Assembly (NCBI RefSeq): GCF_007751715.1
Contig: NZ_CP036292.1
Coordinates: forward strand, 5,339,339-5,403,338
DNA length: 64,000 nucleotides
Source of the DNA: Rosistilla oblonga
GTDB taxonomy: Bacteria > Planctomycetota > Planctomycetia > Pirellulales > Pirellulaceae
Direction: 5' to 3'
The stretch's first letter is position 1; each line of letters begins with the position of its first letter. A program made the translations under genes and the position numbers. Positions 12,201 through 28,549 of this stretch are shown piece after piece. The notes beneath the pieces were generated by a model. That model had not been told where the DNA came from. It searched no databases and was given only the letters and a program-made list of their open reading frames with translations.

Positions 12201-15200
12201 ATGGCTACCACCACCGAGCGCCGATTGGAACCTGAGAATGTCCGTTATTTTGGCTCGGGCCGCGAAGCATTCGCGACTCCCGACCTGACGGCTCTGCAGA
12301 CCGCTAGCTATGCGGCATTTTTGCAGGCCGACGCGGATTCCGATAAACGCAAGGTTCAAGGCCTTGAGGCTGTTCTGAAGGAAGTTTTCCCCGTCGAAAG
12401 CTACGATGGCAACATCTCGCTGGAATATCTTCGCTACGAACTTGGCAAGCCACGCTACACATCGGCCGAATGCCGCCAATTGCGACTCTCCTACGGTCGT
12501 CCTTTGCGAGTTTGGTTGCGTCTGAACCGCGACGAACCGATCGAAGAAGAGGTATTCCTGGGCGACCTGCCGATCATGATGGGCGGTGGTGAATTCATCA
12601 TCAACGGTGCCGAGCGTGTTGTCGTCAGCCAGATGCACCGCTCCCCCGGTATCGACTTTGTGATGGAAGCCGAAGGGACCAGCGACCGCAAGCTGCCGAG
12701 CTGCCGCGTGATCCCCGAACGCGGAAGCTGGGTCGAAGTCAATATCACGAAGAAGGAAACGCTGAGCGTTCGGATCGATCAGAGCGGTAAGTTCAGCGCA
12801 CTGACGCTGCTCCGCGCTATGACTCCCGAACTCTCCTCGGATTCGGACCTGCTGCGAGCGTTCTACAAAACCGAAACACTGAAGACCGCCGATGGTCGCT
12901 CGGCAGCCAAGCTTGTCGATAAGATCGCCGTCGACGACATCATCTACCCAAGTGGCACCGCCCGAGCTGGCGAGATCATCGTCGAAGCCGGTAACAAGAT
13001 CAGCAAAGAAGCGGCAGAGACGATCAGCGCCAGCGGCTGCAAGTCGGTCGAACTGATGGACGCGCCGAAGGTCCCATTGATCGTCAACTCGCTCAGCGAA
13101 GACAACACCAGCAGTCACGAAGAAGCGTTGCTGCGAATCTACCAACGTCTGCGTCCGGGCAACCCGCCGCAGCTGGAGAAGGCTCGCACGCTGTTCGCCG
13201 AAAAGTTCTACGACTCCAACCGCTACCGTCTAGGCCGCGTCGGACGTTTCCGTATCAACCGCAAATTAAATCTGAACGTCTCCGAAGACGAGATGACGTT
13301 GCGTCCGGACGACGTGATCGCATCGATCTCGTACCTGATCGCATTGTTCGATCCAGACAGCGGAGCCGAGATCGACGATATCGATCACCTGGGCAACCGA
13401 CGTCTGCGAACGATCGACGAATTGGCGTCGGAAGAACTCCGCAAGGGCTTCCTGAAGCTGCGTCGTACGGTTCAAGAGCGAATGAGCCTGAAGGACGCCG
13501 AGGACATGACGCCTCGCTCGTTGGTTAACCCCAAGAGCGTCAGCGCTGCGATCGATTACTTCTTCGGCCGCGGTGAACTCTCGCAGGTCGTCGATCAAAC
13601 GAACCCGTTGAGCCAGTTGACGCACGAACGCCGTCTGTCCGCTCTGGGCCCCGGTGGTTTGAATCGTAAACGTGCGGGCTTTGAAGTTCGCGATGTTCAC
13701 ATTTCGCACTACGGCCGGATCTGCCCGATCGAGACTCCTGAAGGTACAAACATTGGTCTGATCAGCTCGTTGGCGATCTACGCCGGTGTGGATGACTACG
13801 GATTTTTGGTGACGCCGTACCGCAAGGTGAAAGACGGTAAGCTGACCGAAGATTTTGTCTGGCTGCGAGCCGACGAGGAGAACGAATCCTTTGTCGCTCC
13901 CGCCGATACCGAAGTCAAAGACTTGGCACTGGTTCCCGGTCCCAACTTGATCGCTCGTTTCCGCAGCGACTTTGAGATCGTCCAACCCGAGCAGGTCCAC
14001 TACATGGACGTTGCACCGAGCCAGATGGTCGGTGTTTCGGCCGGTTTGATTCCGTTCCTCGAGCACGATGATGCGAACCGCGCGTTGATGGGTTCGAATA
14101 TGCAGCGGCAAGCTGTGCCGCTGTTGGTCGCCGAACCGCCGATCGTCGGTACCGGCATGGAGCGCGAAGTTGCACAGAACAGTGCGATGTTGGTTCGCGC
14201 CCGCCGCTCGGGTAAGGTCACCTACGTCGACTCGATGCGAATCGAAATCGGCTCTGACCACTACGTATTAAAGAAGTACCAAGGTCTGAACGAACGAACC
14301 TGCTTGAACCAGCGACCGATCGTCAAGCTGGGCGAGCGTGTCGAGAAGGACCAGATCATCGCCGATGGTGCTGCGACCCATAAGGGTCAATTGGCTCTCG
14401 GACGTAACGTGTTGGTCGGCTTTATGTCGTTCGACGGGTTCAATTACGAAGATGCGATCATCATCTCCGAGAACTTGGTCAAAGCCGACACGTACACTTC
14501 GATCCACATCGAAGACTTCGACGTCGAGATTCGCGAGACCAAACTGGGACGCGAAGAATTCACTCGCGACATTCCCAACGTCTCCGAGAAGGCGTTGCGC
14601 AACTTGGACGAAAACGGGATCGTACAAGTCGGAACGTATGTCAAACCGGGCGACATCCTGGTCGGTAAAGTCTCGCCCAAGAGCAAGACCGAACTGACTC
14701 CGGAAGAAAAACTGTTGCACGCGATCTTCGGTCGTGCCGGTGAAGACGTGAAGAACGATTCGCTGGAAGTCTCCTCGGGCGTCGAAGGTATCGTGATCGA
14801 TACCCAGAAGTTCAGCCGCCGGATGAGTCTGTCCGAAGACGAGCGAAAGCTTTTTGAACAAGAGCTCAAGCAGGTCGAAAGCGAAGGCAATGCGGAGATT
14901 TCGCACACCTTTACGCAGATGATCGAAGAGATGCAGGCCGCGATCAAGACGAAGTTCAAGGATACCGACGGTTCACCTTTGGTGGGCGATCAGGATCCGA
15001 AGTACATCGCCGAACGCGCCAGTTCGTTCAGCGTGATCCGCTTGCTGGAACAGGTCAAAGACCCGGAACAGCAAAACGAAATCCGTACGATCTACAAATC
15101 GCAATGGTCCAACGTGGAAGCCGCGATCGACGACCGCGACCGCAAGCTGAACAGCATGAAGCGTGGCGATGAACTTCGCAGCGGCGTGTTGCAGATGGTC

Positions 15201-15923
15201 AAGGTCTACGTCGCCACCAAGCGAGTGATCAGCGTCGGCGATAAGATGGCTGGTCGCCACGGTAACAAGGGTGTGATCTCCAAGATCTTGCCTCAAGAGG
15301 ATATGCCGTTCCTGCCCGATGGAACTCCGATCCAGATCATGCTCAATCCGCTGGGTGTACCTAGCCGTATGAACGTGGGACAGATTTTGGAAACCCACCT
15401 CGGTTGGGCGGGTGCGAAGCTCGGCTTCCAAGCGATCACGCCCGTCTTCGACGGTGCGAGCGAAGAGGACATCAACGACTGCTTGGAAGAAGCGGGATTG
15501 CCACGGCACGGTAAGATTCGGCTTCGCGATGGACGTACCGGCGATCTGCTGTCGCAGGAAACGACTGTCGGTTACATCTACATGCTGAAACTGCACCACT
15601 TGGTCGACGACAAGGTCCACGCTCGCAGCACCGGTCCTTATTCGTTGATCACACAGCAACCGTTGGGTGGTAAAGCACGGTTCGGTGGCCAGCGTTTCGG
15701 AGAGATGGAAGTTTGGGCGTTGGAAGCTTATGGCGCCGCTTACATCCTGCAGGAATTGCTGACGGTTAAGAGCGACGATGTCGAAGGTCGAACCAAGATC
15801 TACGAATCGATGGTCAAGGGTGAAAACACCCTGGAAGCGGGCACGCCAGCCAGTTTCGACGTTTTGACCAACGAGATTCGCGGCTTGGCCCTCAACATGC
15901 AGCTTGAGAAGCGTCCGGTCTAA
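12201..15923 (+). CDS. rpoB: DNA-directed RNA polymerase subunit beta
   Basis: This 1240-aa subunit forms part of the active-site cleft of RNA polymerase. Signatures are the rifampicin-region segment [19 protein letters not shown] (about 475-493), [19 protein letters not shown], the [20 protein letters not shown] segment and the C-terminal [19 protein letters not shown]. The start is set at ATG 12201 ([14 protein letters not shown]); an upstream in-frame TTG adds only eight residues, and GAAGGAG lies 11 bases ahead of the ATG. Residues equivalent to E. coli Asp516, His526, Arg529 and Ser531 are kept, but those equivalent to Phe514, Met515 and Asn518 are Val463, Val464 and Thr467. rpoC follows after 177 bases on the same strand, so the pair is probably cotranscribed. 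Confidence 0.97.
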   Translation: MATTTERRLEPENVRYFGSGREAFATPDLTALQTASYAAFLQADADSDKRKVQGLEAVLKEVFPVESYDGNISLEYLRYELGKPRYTSAECRQLRLSYGRPLRVWLRLNRDEPIEEEVFLGDLPIMMGGGEFIINGAERVVVSQMHRSPGIDFVMEAEGTSDRKLPSCRVIPERGSWVEVNITKKETLSVRIDQSGKFSALTLLRAMTPELSSDSDLLRAFYKTETLKTADGRSAAKLVDKIAVDDIIYPSGTARAGEIIVEAGNKISKEAAETISASGCKSVELMDAPKVPLIVNSLSEDNTSSHEEALLRIYQRLRPGNPPQLEKARTLFAEKFYDSNRYRLGRVGRFRINRKLNLNVSEDEMTLRPDDVIASISYLIALFDPDSGAEIDDIDHLGNRRLRTIDELASEELRKGFLKLRRTVQERMSLKDAEDMTPRSLVNPKSVSAAIDYFFGRGELSQVVDQTNPLSQLTHERRLSALGPGGLNRKRAGFEVRDVHISHYGRICPIETPEGTNIGLISSLAIYAGVDDYGFLVTPYRKVKDGKLTEDFVWLRADEENESFVAPADTEVKDLALVPGPNLIARFRSDFEIVQPEQVHYMDVAPSQMVGVSAGLIPFLEHDDANRALMGSNMQRQAVPLLVAEPPIVGTGMEREVAQNSAMLVRARRSGKVTYVDSMRIEIGSDHYVLKKYQGLNERTCLNQRPIVKLGERVEKDQIIADGAATHKGQLALGRNVLVGFMSFDGFNYEDAIIISENLVKADTYTSIHIEDFDVEIRETKLGREEFTRDIPNVSEKALRNLDENGIVQVGTYVKPGDILVGKVSPKSKTELTPEEKLLHAIFGRAGEDVKNDSLEVSSGVEGIVIDTQKFSRRMSLSEDERKLFEQELKQVESEGNAEISHTFTQMIEEMQAAIKTKFKDTDGSPLVGDQDPKYIAERASSFSVIRLLEQVKDPEQQNEIRTIYKSQWSNVEAAIDDRDRKLNSMKRGDELRSGVLQMVKVYVATKRVISVGDKMAGRHGNKGVISKILPQEDMPFLPDGTPIQIMLNPLGVPSRMNVGQILETHLGWAGAKLGFQAITPVFDGASEEDINDCLEEAGLPRHGKIRLRDGRTGDLLSQETTVGYIYMLKLHHLVDDKVHARSTGPYSLITQQPLGGKARFGGQRFGEMEVWALEAYGAAYILQELLTVKSDDVEGRTKIYESMVKGENTLEAGTPASFDVLTNEIRGLALNMQLEKRPV

Positions 15924-15979
15924 TCACTTGTTCGTAACGCGACATGGGATTCCCCCGTCGCCGGTCTACCTGCAAATCT

Positions 15980-16007
15980 ATCGCTGCGGCTGGGAAGCCA
16001 CAGCGAT
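15980..16007 (+). other. Hairpin in the rpoB-rpoC spacer
   Basis: ATCGCTG-GGCT (15980-15991) pairs with AGCC-CAGCGAT (15996-16007), with one unpaired base on each side. There is no T-tract. It could be an RNA processing site or attenuator between rpoB and rpoC; this is inference only. Confidence 0.3.
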
Positions 16008-16100
16008 TCAAATAACACCTCAGCCAATCACCAGCTCGTCAGTCGCGTCGGCCGCCATGCCGACGCCGCTGCGAGCGTGCTACCACTAGGAGCATCGTCC

Positions 16101-20441
<4,341 letters not shown>

Positions 20442-20455
20442 TCCGCGAGTTCGTG

Positions 20456-20483
20456 GTTGGCTCGGCAATCTCGCCGAGCCGAC
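20456..20483 (+). terminator. Hairpin after rpoC
   Basis: GTTGGCTCGGC (20456-20466) pairs with GCCGAGCCGAC (20473-20483), an 11-bp stem with one G-T pair and a six-base loop. No T-tract follows, so it is a weak terminator or processing candidate between rpoC and the next gene. Confidence 0.35.
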
Positions 20484-20616
20484 TGTCGACAAGGTTAATG
20501 TCGAATTGCCGGAAGGCCTCGACATCATGGTCGTGGCGGTTGCCGGTTGGAATCTATCCCCATCCTGAAAACCGGCGCGGCCGCTCTGGGTCGCGTCACC
20601 AACACGCGTTACGCCC

Positions 20617-22419
<1,803 letters not shown>

Positions 22420-22436
22420 ATCCGAACCGCGTCAGT

Positions 22437-23402
22437 CTTCAAGGCCGGAGGCCGACATACGAACTTGTGCCGGCCTCCGGCCTTGTGTTTGTGAGGTCCT
22501 TGATTCCGGTGGCTCACACCACCGGCAAAGTATGTGCCGGCCTGCGGCCTAAACAGGTCCCAACTTTATGGTTGCCCTCAGCCCAAAACTCACCACAAGA
22601 ACTGCCAGCGGCACAAGCCATCAACACTCGGCCCGAACAAGCTTCCAAGGCCGGAGGCCGACAAATCTAATGCCGGTGGTGTAAGCCACCGGTACGGCAC
22701 AGCCGCCACCCCATCAAGGCCGGAGGCCGACACAACTTTGTGCCGGCCTCCGGCCTTGTGTTTTCATGATGGCCTTAGTTCCGGTGGCTCACACCACCGG
22801 CAGAGAATGTGCCGGCCTACGGCCTAAATAGGCCCCAACTTTTTGGTTGCCCTCAGCCCCAAACGCGCACGAAGAACTGCCGGTGGAGTAAGCCACCAGC
22901 ACTCGGCCCGAACAACCTCCTCAGGCCGGAGGCCGACAAATCTAATGCCGGTGGTGTAAGCCACCGGTACGGCACAGCCGCCACCCCATCAAGGCCGGAG
23001 GCCGACACAACTTTGTGCCGGCCTCCGGCCTTGTGTTTTCATGAGGCCCTTAGTTCCGGTGGCTCACACCACCGGCAAAGTATGTGCCGGCCTACGGCCT
23101 AAATAGGTCCTAATTTTTTTAGTTGCCCTCAGCCTAAAACGCGTCAGAAGAAACGCCAGACCAGTACTCCTCCCGAACAACCTCCCAAGGCCGGAGGCCG
23201 ACACATCTAATATCGGTGGTGTAAACCACCGGTACAACAGCCCGCCCCCCCCTCAGGCCGGAGGCCGACAAATCTAATGCCGGTGGTGTAAGCCACCGGT
23301 GCGGCACAGCCGCCAGTCTTTCAAGGCCGGAGGCCGACACAACTTTGTGCCGGCCTCCGGCCTTGTGTTTTCATGAGGCCCTTAGTTCCGGTGGCTCACA
23401 CC
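22437..23402. repeat. Macro-repeat array, left part
   Basis: A tandem array in which the anchor TTCCGGTGGCTCACACC recurs at 22504, 22779, 23054 and 23386 (steps of 275, 275 and 332 bases). Each unit carries a long hairpin (AAGGCCGGAGGCCGRCACAA against TTGTGCCGGCCTCCGGCCTT) and shorter palindromes of the type GCCGGTGGTGTAAGCCACCGG. Open frames of about 97 codons seen here are made of the repeat itself and are not annotated. The first hairpin (about 22440-22486) could end trhO-rluA transcription. Confidence 0.85.
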
Positions 23403-24896
23403 GAGCCCTTCCAAGCTAGCATTTCGGGGCTCTTTGGTCGAGGATTCTAGCTGTCGATTCATGGTTACCACGATTTCCGCTTTTCCTTTTCGGTGGTGGC
23501 TTCTTGGGGCCTCGGTGACTCTTTCGGTATTGACTGAAATCGAGTTTCCGAGCGACGTCGACCAACTCCTTGGCGAGCTGTTTGAGGGTTAGGTTGCCAT
23601 AGACTGAATCAAACTCCTTTTCAGTCACAGCCGTCATGAACCCCTTCCACGATTCAGAGACGTCGTTGGCTGCATAGTAACTGGAAACCTCGTCGGCTAA
23701 ATCCGCGTCATCTGCTGCACAGCCAATCGATGTTTTCATCACGCTTATTAGGTTGTACATCATCATCGACATGCAAAAACTGAACAGGGCCGCTTGAGGA
23801 TATCCAAGCGTATTTATCTCACTGTTCAGTGTCGTGGCAAGATGCTGGAATGCGGTTTCGATATTCCATCGCTTGCGATAAGCATTCGCCACGCTTTTCG
23901 CACTAACCCGTGAGGGAAGATTGGTCAAAACGTGAACAGCGGTGTCGCCTTTGCGGGTTGGTGTGTCGAGTTCGATCGTGACCCGCCGCGGGCAAATCGT
24001 ACGCCCTTTATAGGTAAACGCAATCGTCTGTTCGTACAGTGTTCCGCCGTCACAACGCCCGATTTCCCGGCGTTCTCCTTGCGATTCCCAATTTGGTAAC
24101 AAGCCCTTTGAATGACGAAAAACAAAGAAGGCTTTCTTGTCCAAGGCAATCGTGGTCATCATCTTCTGTGAAGCAAAATGACGGTCGCCGATCCAGACAT
24201 CCCCCTTTTCAACAAGCTCAAGAATCTCCGGATGTAGCGTGGCTTCGTTGGCATGCCCATCGCGACTAAGAATCACATCGACAAGCAATTTCTTGTCGGG
24301 ATCTAAGATAGGGATAGTGGTGCCAGGCAAGGCGGCTGCGCCGAGGGTCCGAAGCTCTTTGATTCGATGCTCGGTCCCAGCGAGATGGTTGCCGTCGATG
24401 ATCCGTGTCTTGTAACCGCTCAACACAGGCGGTGGTTTGGGACCTTCGAGATGGTCCCACAACTGCGAAAGCTCGGCCGCCGTTTCACTTACCAAGGCGC
24501 GGCTCACTTGGGTCTCGATACCTTGCAGCTTGTTGTAAACGGATGTGACAGAGACTTTCAGTTTTTCTTTGTGCTTTTTGTAAGCCGCATTGACCGAAGG
24601 TTTGATGTTCAAGGCAACACAGGCCATGATGTCAGCGACCGATGAGAACAGGAGTTCACCGCATCTTTGAGAGCCTGCGTGAGTGGCAAATAGAGTGTCC
24701 ATTCGCTCGTCGCTGAGCAGATGATTGAGCACCAGTCGAGTGCCCATCGCCACAGGGCACTCATTTTTGAAGCGATCAAGCAGTTCATCAACAGTCATCA
24801 TTCCACCTCGTTTCGCGTAACTTCCGATACATAAGCTACTTAGATATCAGTGCAAAACGGATGCCGAAGCATGCCCATGCTAGCTTGAAAGGGCTC
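23403..24896 (-). mobile_element. IS4-family insertion sequence (1494 bp) inside the macro-repeat array
   Basis: The element has terminal inverted repeats: GAGCCCTTCCAAGCTAGCAT at 23403-23422 against GAGCCCTTTCAAGCTAGCAT read inward from 24896, with 19 of 20 identical. It is flanked by a 10-bp direct repeat GGCTCACACC (23393-23402 and 24897-24906). Deleting the element and one copy restores the array anchor exactly as found in other units, which proves the insertion point. If the end is set one base outwards, the duplication becomes 8 bp. Confidence 0.92.
23416..24798 (-). CDS. IS4-family DDE transposase
   Basis: This protein of about 460 aa is the transposase of the surrounding element. The DDE triad can be read (numbering from the upstream ATG) as Asp136 in IIDGNH, Asp206 in WIGDRHF and Glu315 in YRKRWNIETAF. 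The IS4 signature Y-2x-R-3x-E-6x-K is present except that the final Lys is Ala. GAGGTGG stands 7 bases before the second of two adjacent ATG codons, so 24798 is preferred over 24801. The TAG stop lies inside the left terminal repeat. No frameshift or truncation is seen, so the element may still be active. Confidence 0.92.
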   Translation of the reverse strand: MTVDELLDRFKNECPVAMGTRLVLNHLLSDERMDTLFATHAGSQRCGELLFSSVADIMACVALNIKPSVNAAYKKHKEKLKVSVTSVYNKLQGIETQVSRALVSETAAELSQLWDHLEGPKPPPVLSGYKTRIIDGNHLAGTEHRIKELRTLGAAALPGTTIPILDPDKKLLVDVILSRDGHANEATLHPEILELVEKGDVWIGDRHFASQKMMTTIALDKKAFFVFRHSKGLLPNWESQGERREIGRCDGGTLYEQTIAFTYKGRTICPRRVTIELDTPTRKGDTAVHVLTNLPSRVSAKSVANAYRKRWNIETAFQHLATTLNSEINTLGYPQAALFSFCMSMMMYNLISVMKTSIGCAADDADLADEVSSYYAANDVSESWKGFMTAVTEKEFDSVYGNLTLKQLAKELVDVARKLDFSQYRKSHRGPKKPPPKRKSGNRGNHESTARILDQRAPKC

Positions 24897-26262
24897 GGCT
24901 CACACCACCGGCAAAGTATGTGCCGGCCTACGGCCTAAACAGGTCCAACTTTATTAGTTGCTCTCAGCCCAAAACGCGCCAGAAGAAACGCCAGACCAGT
25001 ACTCGTCCCGAACAACCTCCCAAGGCCGGAGGCCGACACATCTAATGCCGGTGGTGTAAACCACCGGTACGGCACAGCTACATGTATTTCAAGGCCGGAG
25101 GCCGGCACATCTAATGCCGGTGGTGTAAGCCACCGGTGCGGCACAGCTGCCATCCCATCAAGGCCGGAGGCCGACACAAACTTGTGCTGGCCTCCGGCCT
25201 TGTGTTTTTATGAGGCCCTAAGTTCCGGTGGCTCACACCACCGGCAAAGTATGTGCCGGCCTACGGCCTAAATTAGGTCCCAACTTTTTTAGTTGCCCTC
25301 AGCCCCAAACGCGTCACAAGAAACGCCAGCGGCACAAGCCACCAACACTCAGCCCGAACAACCTCCCAAGGCCGGAGGCCGACACAGGAACTGCCGGTGG
25401 TGTAAGCCACCGGTGCGGCACAGCTACATGTATTTCAAGGCCGGAGGCCGGCACATCTAATGCCGGTGGTGTAAGCCACCGGTACGGCACAGCCGCCACC
25501 CCATCAAGGCCGGAGGCCGGCACAAACTTGTGCCGGCCTCCGGCCTTGTGTTTTTATGAGGCCCTAAGTTCCGGTGGCTCACACCACCGGCAAAGTATGT
25601 GCCGGCCTGCGGCCTAAACAGGCCCCAACTTTTTGGTTGCCCTCAGCCCCAAACGCGTCACAATAAACGCCAACCGCACAAGCCACCAGCACTCGTCCCG
25701 AACAACCTCCCAAGGCCGGAGGCCGACACACGAACTGCCGGTGGTGTAAGCCACCGGTGCGGCACAGCCGCCAGTCTTTCAAGGCCGGAGGCCGGCACAA
25801 ACTTGTGCCGGCCTCCGGCCTTGTGTTTTCATGAGGTCCTTGATTCCGGTGGCTCACACCACCGGCAAAGTATGTGCCGGCCTGCGGCCTAAATAGGTCC
25901 CAACTTTATTAGTTGCCCTCAGCCTAAAACGCGTCAGAAGAAACGCCAGCGGCAAAAGCCACCAGCACTCGGCCCGAACATTCTCCGCCTCAGGCCGGAG
26001 GCCGACACACGAACTGCCGGTGGTGTGAGCCACCGGAACACAGCCCAAACAACCTCCTCCTCAGCCCGGAGGGCGGCACAAGAACTGCCGGTGGTGTAAG
26101 CCACCGGTGCGGCACAGCGGCTATCCCATCAAGGCCGGAGGCCGGCACACGAACTGCCGGTGGTGTAAACCACCGGAACACAGCCCAAACAACCTCCTCC
26201 TCAGCCCGGAGGGCGGCACAAGAACTGCCGGTGGCATAAACCACCGGTGCGGCGCTCAAACG
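24897..26262. repeat. Macro-repeat array, right part
   Basis: Continuation of the array after the insertion sequence. The anchor TTCCGGTGGCTCACACC recurs at 25223, 25569 and 25844. With the insertion and its duplication removed, the step from 23386 to 25223 is 333 bases; the next steps are 346 and 275. After about 25983 the units degenerate into shorter alternating hairpins such as TCAGCCCGGAGGGCGGCAC and CTGCCGGTGGTGTAAACCACCGG-like palindromes. No native gene is recognisable. Confidence 0.85.
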
Positions 26263-26272
26263 CAACGGGCTA

Positions 26273-26527
26273 CTACGGCTTTTTCCGCTCGGCTTGCAAC
26301 GCTTCGATCGCTGCTTCGACCTGTTCCAACTGTTCGTGAACCGACAGCGAAAGATCGACGAACAGGATTCGTTTGCCTCCCAGTTCGCACCATCCGGTGG
26401 CCGATCCGCCTAGCCATTCGCTGCGGACGACGAAGCCCAGTCGCTTAGCCGTCGCGATGGCTTTGCCTAACCGATCCAGGGCGAATTGAGTCGTCGATTG
26501 GGGCGACTGGTTCGTTGCGTTTGTCAT
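26273..26527 (-). CDS. Small conserved-looking hypothetical protein
   Basis: An 84-aa frame starting MTNATNQSPQSTTQF. It has an amphipathic middle (LDRLGKAIATAKRLGF), a segment SEWLGGSATGWCELGGKRIL resembling a small beta structure, and a C-terminal helix rich in Glu, Gln and Ala. The longer frame that begins at 26731 would overlap the divergent kinase gene and adds residues that look untranslated. It is divergent from the histidine kinase, with about 97 bases between the chosen starts. Function unknown; planctomycete genomes contain similar short proteins with a WLGG-type core (recollection, not checked). Confidence 0.6.
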   Translation of the reverse strand: MTNATNQSPQSTTQFALDRLGKAIATAKRLGFVVRSEWLGGSATGWCELGGKRILFVDLSLSVHEQLEQVEAAIEALQAERKKP

Positions 26528-26623
26528 CCGTGCTCTCGTTAAGCTATCCCGTCCTTGGAAGATGTAGGGATTGTAGACGTCGGTCGTACAGTTTTCCAAG
26601 AGAGTTTGACGATAAATCCAAAC

Positions 26624-27472
26624 ATGCCGTCGCCAGTACCCGCTTTTAAGCCAGTCGCGCCTGCCCAAAATTTGACCCACAAGGACGTTGATGTGACTTC
26701 GACTCAAACGGACCACGCACTCTCCGACCAAGAAAAAATCGCTTATCTAACGCACCAGTTGCAACAGTCGCAAGCACTTGCGTCGCTGGGTGAATTGACG
26801 GGCACCGCCACCCACGAATTCAACAACGTGCTGATGACGATCCTGAACTATGCCAAGTTGGGGATCCGGCACAAAGACGAAGCGACTCGCGACAAGGCGC
26901 TCACCAAGATCTTGGCCGCCGCCGAACGGGCTGCAAAAATCTCGCAGACCATCCTGGCGACCGCTCGCAACCGCAGCGACGATTTTGAACCGACCGATCT
27001 GGCCAGCATCATCGAAGATTCGCTGATGCTGCTGGAACGCGAACTGCGACAATACCGCGTCTCGGTCGAAACCGATCTGCAGGACGTGCCAGCCGCTCGA
27101 GCCAACGGCAACCAGATCCAACGCGTCCTGTTGAACCTGGTCATCAACGCCCGCCAGGCGATGCCCGAAGGGGGCACGGTCAGCATCGGGCTGAAGACCA
27201 ACGCCGAAGCCAACGAGGTCCTGCTGACGGTGCGCGACAGCGGTTCAGGCATCCCGCAGGACCAGCTGCCAAATATCTTTGAGCCCTTCTTCTCGACCAA
27301 GTCGGGGCCCGATGCGTCGGGCAAGGGCGGGACCGGGCTGGGGCTGTCCGCATGCCGCGATATCATTCAAGAGCATGGTGGCCGGATTCGCGTCGAGAGT
27401 ACCGTCGGCCGCGGCACCGCGTTTATCATCCGCTTGCCAGTCGCTAGCAAAAGCGAAAGCGCGGCGGCTTAA
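26624..27472 (+). CDS. Soluble sensor histidine kinase
   Basis: A 282-aa kinase with a HisKA-like dimerisation region, H-box SLGELTGTATHEFNNVLMTI (phosphoacceptor His), and a HATPase_c domain with N-box NLVINARQAMPEGG, G1 DSGSGIP and G2 GGTGLGL. A probable coiled coil (LTHQLQQSQALASL) precedes the H-box. There is no membrane helix and no recognisable PAS or GAF sensor, so input probably comes through a partner. The HEFNN form resembles NtrB-type and hybrid kinases. No response regulator is adjacent. The ATG at 26624 is chosen, but an in-frame start at 26555 is possible; neither has a strong ribosome site. Confidence 0.88.
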   Translation: MPSPVPAFKPVAPAQNLTHKDVDVTSTQTDHALSDQEKIAYLTHQLQQSQALASLGELTGTATHEFNNVLMTILNYAKLGIRHKDEATRDKALTKILAAAERAAKISQTILATARNRSDDFEPTDLASIIEDSLMLLERELRQYRVSVETDLQDVPAARANGNQIQRVLLNLVINARQAMPEGGTVSIGLKTNAEANEVLLTVRDSGSGIPQDQLPNIFEPFFSTKSGPDASGKGGTGLGLSACRDIIQEHGGRIRVESTVGRGTAFIIRLPVASKSESAAA

Positions 27473-27490
27473 CCGCGGCGAATTGCGGAA

Positions 27491-28300
27491 TCACGCAGCC
27501 CGTGCGGCGGCAGGAGCCGATTCGGCCATCTGCCGCAGTTCTTCGGCAATCGGTCCGGCCAACATCGCTTCGATCTGTTGCAAGCAGATCCCGGCCCGAT
27601 AGCCATCGATCACGCGATGGTCGCAGATCAGCGTGACAAGGCAGTTGCCGTCGTCGTCGATCGGGCCGTAGCTGAGGCTGCTGGAGAGGACCGTGGGATG
27701 GAACCGGTTGTAGGTGCCCAGCCCAGCCACCGACGACATCGAAAACGTGCCAACCTCTTTGGCTCGCGAGCGGCCGCTGAAATTCAGAGCCAACCCCCAC
27801 ACCAACCGCCGAATCGGCATCGGCATCCGCGACAAACGGTGTTGGGATCGGAAGGCGACCTCGATCGGCTGGCTCTTAAAATCGTCCAACTGTCTCTGGA
27901 TCTCGGCCAGCGTCTGCTCTTCGACCCGGCGAATCCGAGCCCAGCACAGCCGATCCTCTTCGCCGTCGAAGCGGTGCATCGCGATCGAAGCGACCGAATG
28001 GTTGTGTTCGTATAGATGCGGCCAGGGGAGCCGATAATAGGTCTGCCGCAGCTGAGGCTGATCGGCAGCGGCCAGAGCAAACGCTTTGGTGAAGATCGCA
28101 GCCCAAGAGACCCGCGATGGCGATTCGCTGCGAGCCTGGGCGACTTGGGAAAGATCGACATTCCGTTCCGCCGGAAACAATGGCATCCGCCGCGAGATCG
28201 CGCAGACATCGAGAACCAACCGACGGTTTTTGCTCAAACTGCGCCAATGTCCCTTCTTCATCTTCGCCACCGACTTCCTTGCCCCATCGATCAGAATCAT
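27491..28300 (-). CDS. Stand-alone 2-oxoacid dehydrogenase E2-type acyltransferase domain protein
   Basis: The 269-aa protein contains only the catalytic (CAT-like) domain of dihydrolipoamide acyltransferases. The active-site motif appears as CDHRVIDGYRAG at about 230, with His and Asp in the catalytic positions. The N-terminus has neither the lipoyl domain nor the peripheral-subunit binding domain of true E2 subunits. It begins with a basic stretch (ARKSVAKMKKGHWRSLSKNR). Either it transfers an acyl group from a free acyl-CoA, like related chloramphenicol acetyltransferase-fold enzymes, or it needs a separate carrier. It converges with the histidine kinase, with 18 bases between the stops. 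Confidence 0.75.
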   Translation of the reverse strand: MILIDGARKSVAKMKKGHWRSLSKNRRLVLDVCAISRRMPLFPAERNVDLSQVAQARSESPSRVSWAAIFTKAFALAAADQPQLRQTYYRLPWPHLYEHNHSVASIAMHRFDGEEDRLCWARIRRVEEQTLAEIQRQLDDFKSQPIEVAFRSQHRLSRMPMPIRRLVWGLALNFSGRSRAKEVGTFSMSSVAGLGTYNRFHPTVLSSSLSYGPIDDDGNCLVTLICDHRVIDGYRAGICLQQIEAMLAGPIAEELRQMAESAPAAARAA

Positions 28301-28412
28301 CCCGCAACCGGCGGCGATTCTGTCAAAACCGAGCGTTCAGAGCAAACCCGATCTGGCAATCTCGCAGGGTGAATCACTTTCCCAACTGGAACGCCAGAGG
28401 GAACAGTCCCCC

Positions 28413-28463
28413 GACGCCTCAGCGAGGAATTCACGCGGCCCCTCGCTTATGCGTCGGGTTACC
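28413..28463. repeat. Dispersed hairpin repeat, copy 1
   Basis: The sequence ACGCCTCAGCGAGG, a short spacer, then CCTCGCTTATGCGTCGGGTT and ACCA. The two arms pair (CAGCGAGG with CCTCGCT, ACGC with GCGT). A second copy lies at 29081-29131. On the minus strand it reads as VTRRVSE-type peptide, a common source of false open frames. Confidence 0.6.
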
Positions 28464-28549
28464 ATTAAGCCCCAGACTCTGGCAGTAAATTGCCCTGGAA
28501 AAATCTCGGCCGCCCCAGCTAACCTTTGCACGGCGGCGGATCGGCGATA

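Noticed and set aside
22437-26262. Possible CRISPR array
   Set aside because: The repeats are palindromic modules of varied length without constant repeats and unique spacers of similar size, and no cas genes are near.
22534-26265. Several frames of 64-129 codons such as those with RPEADT and SGGSHHRQ
   Set aside because: They are translations of the repeat units, occur on both strands, and share the repeat period.
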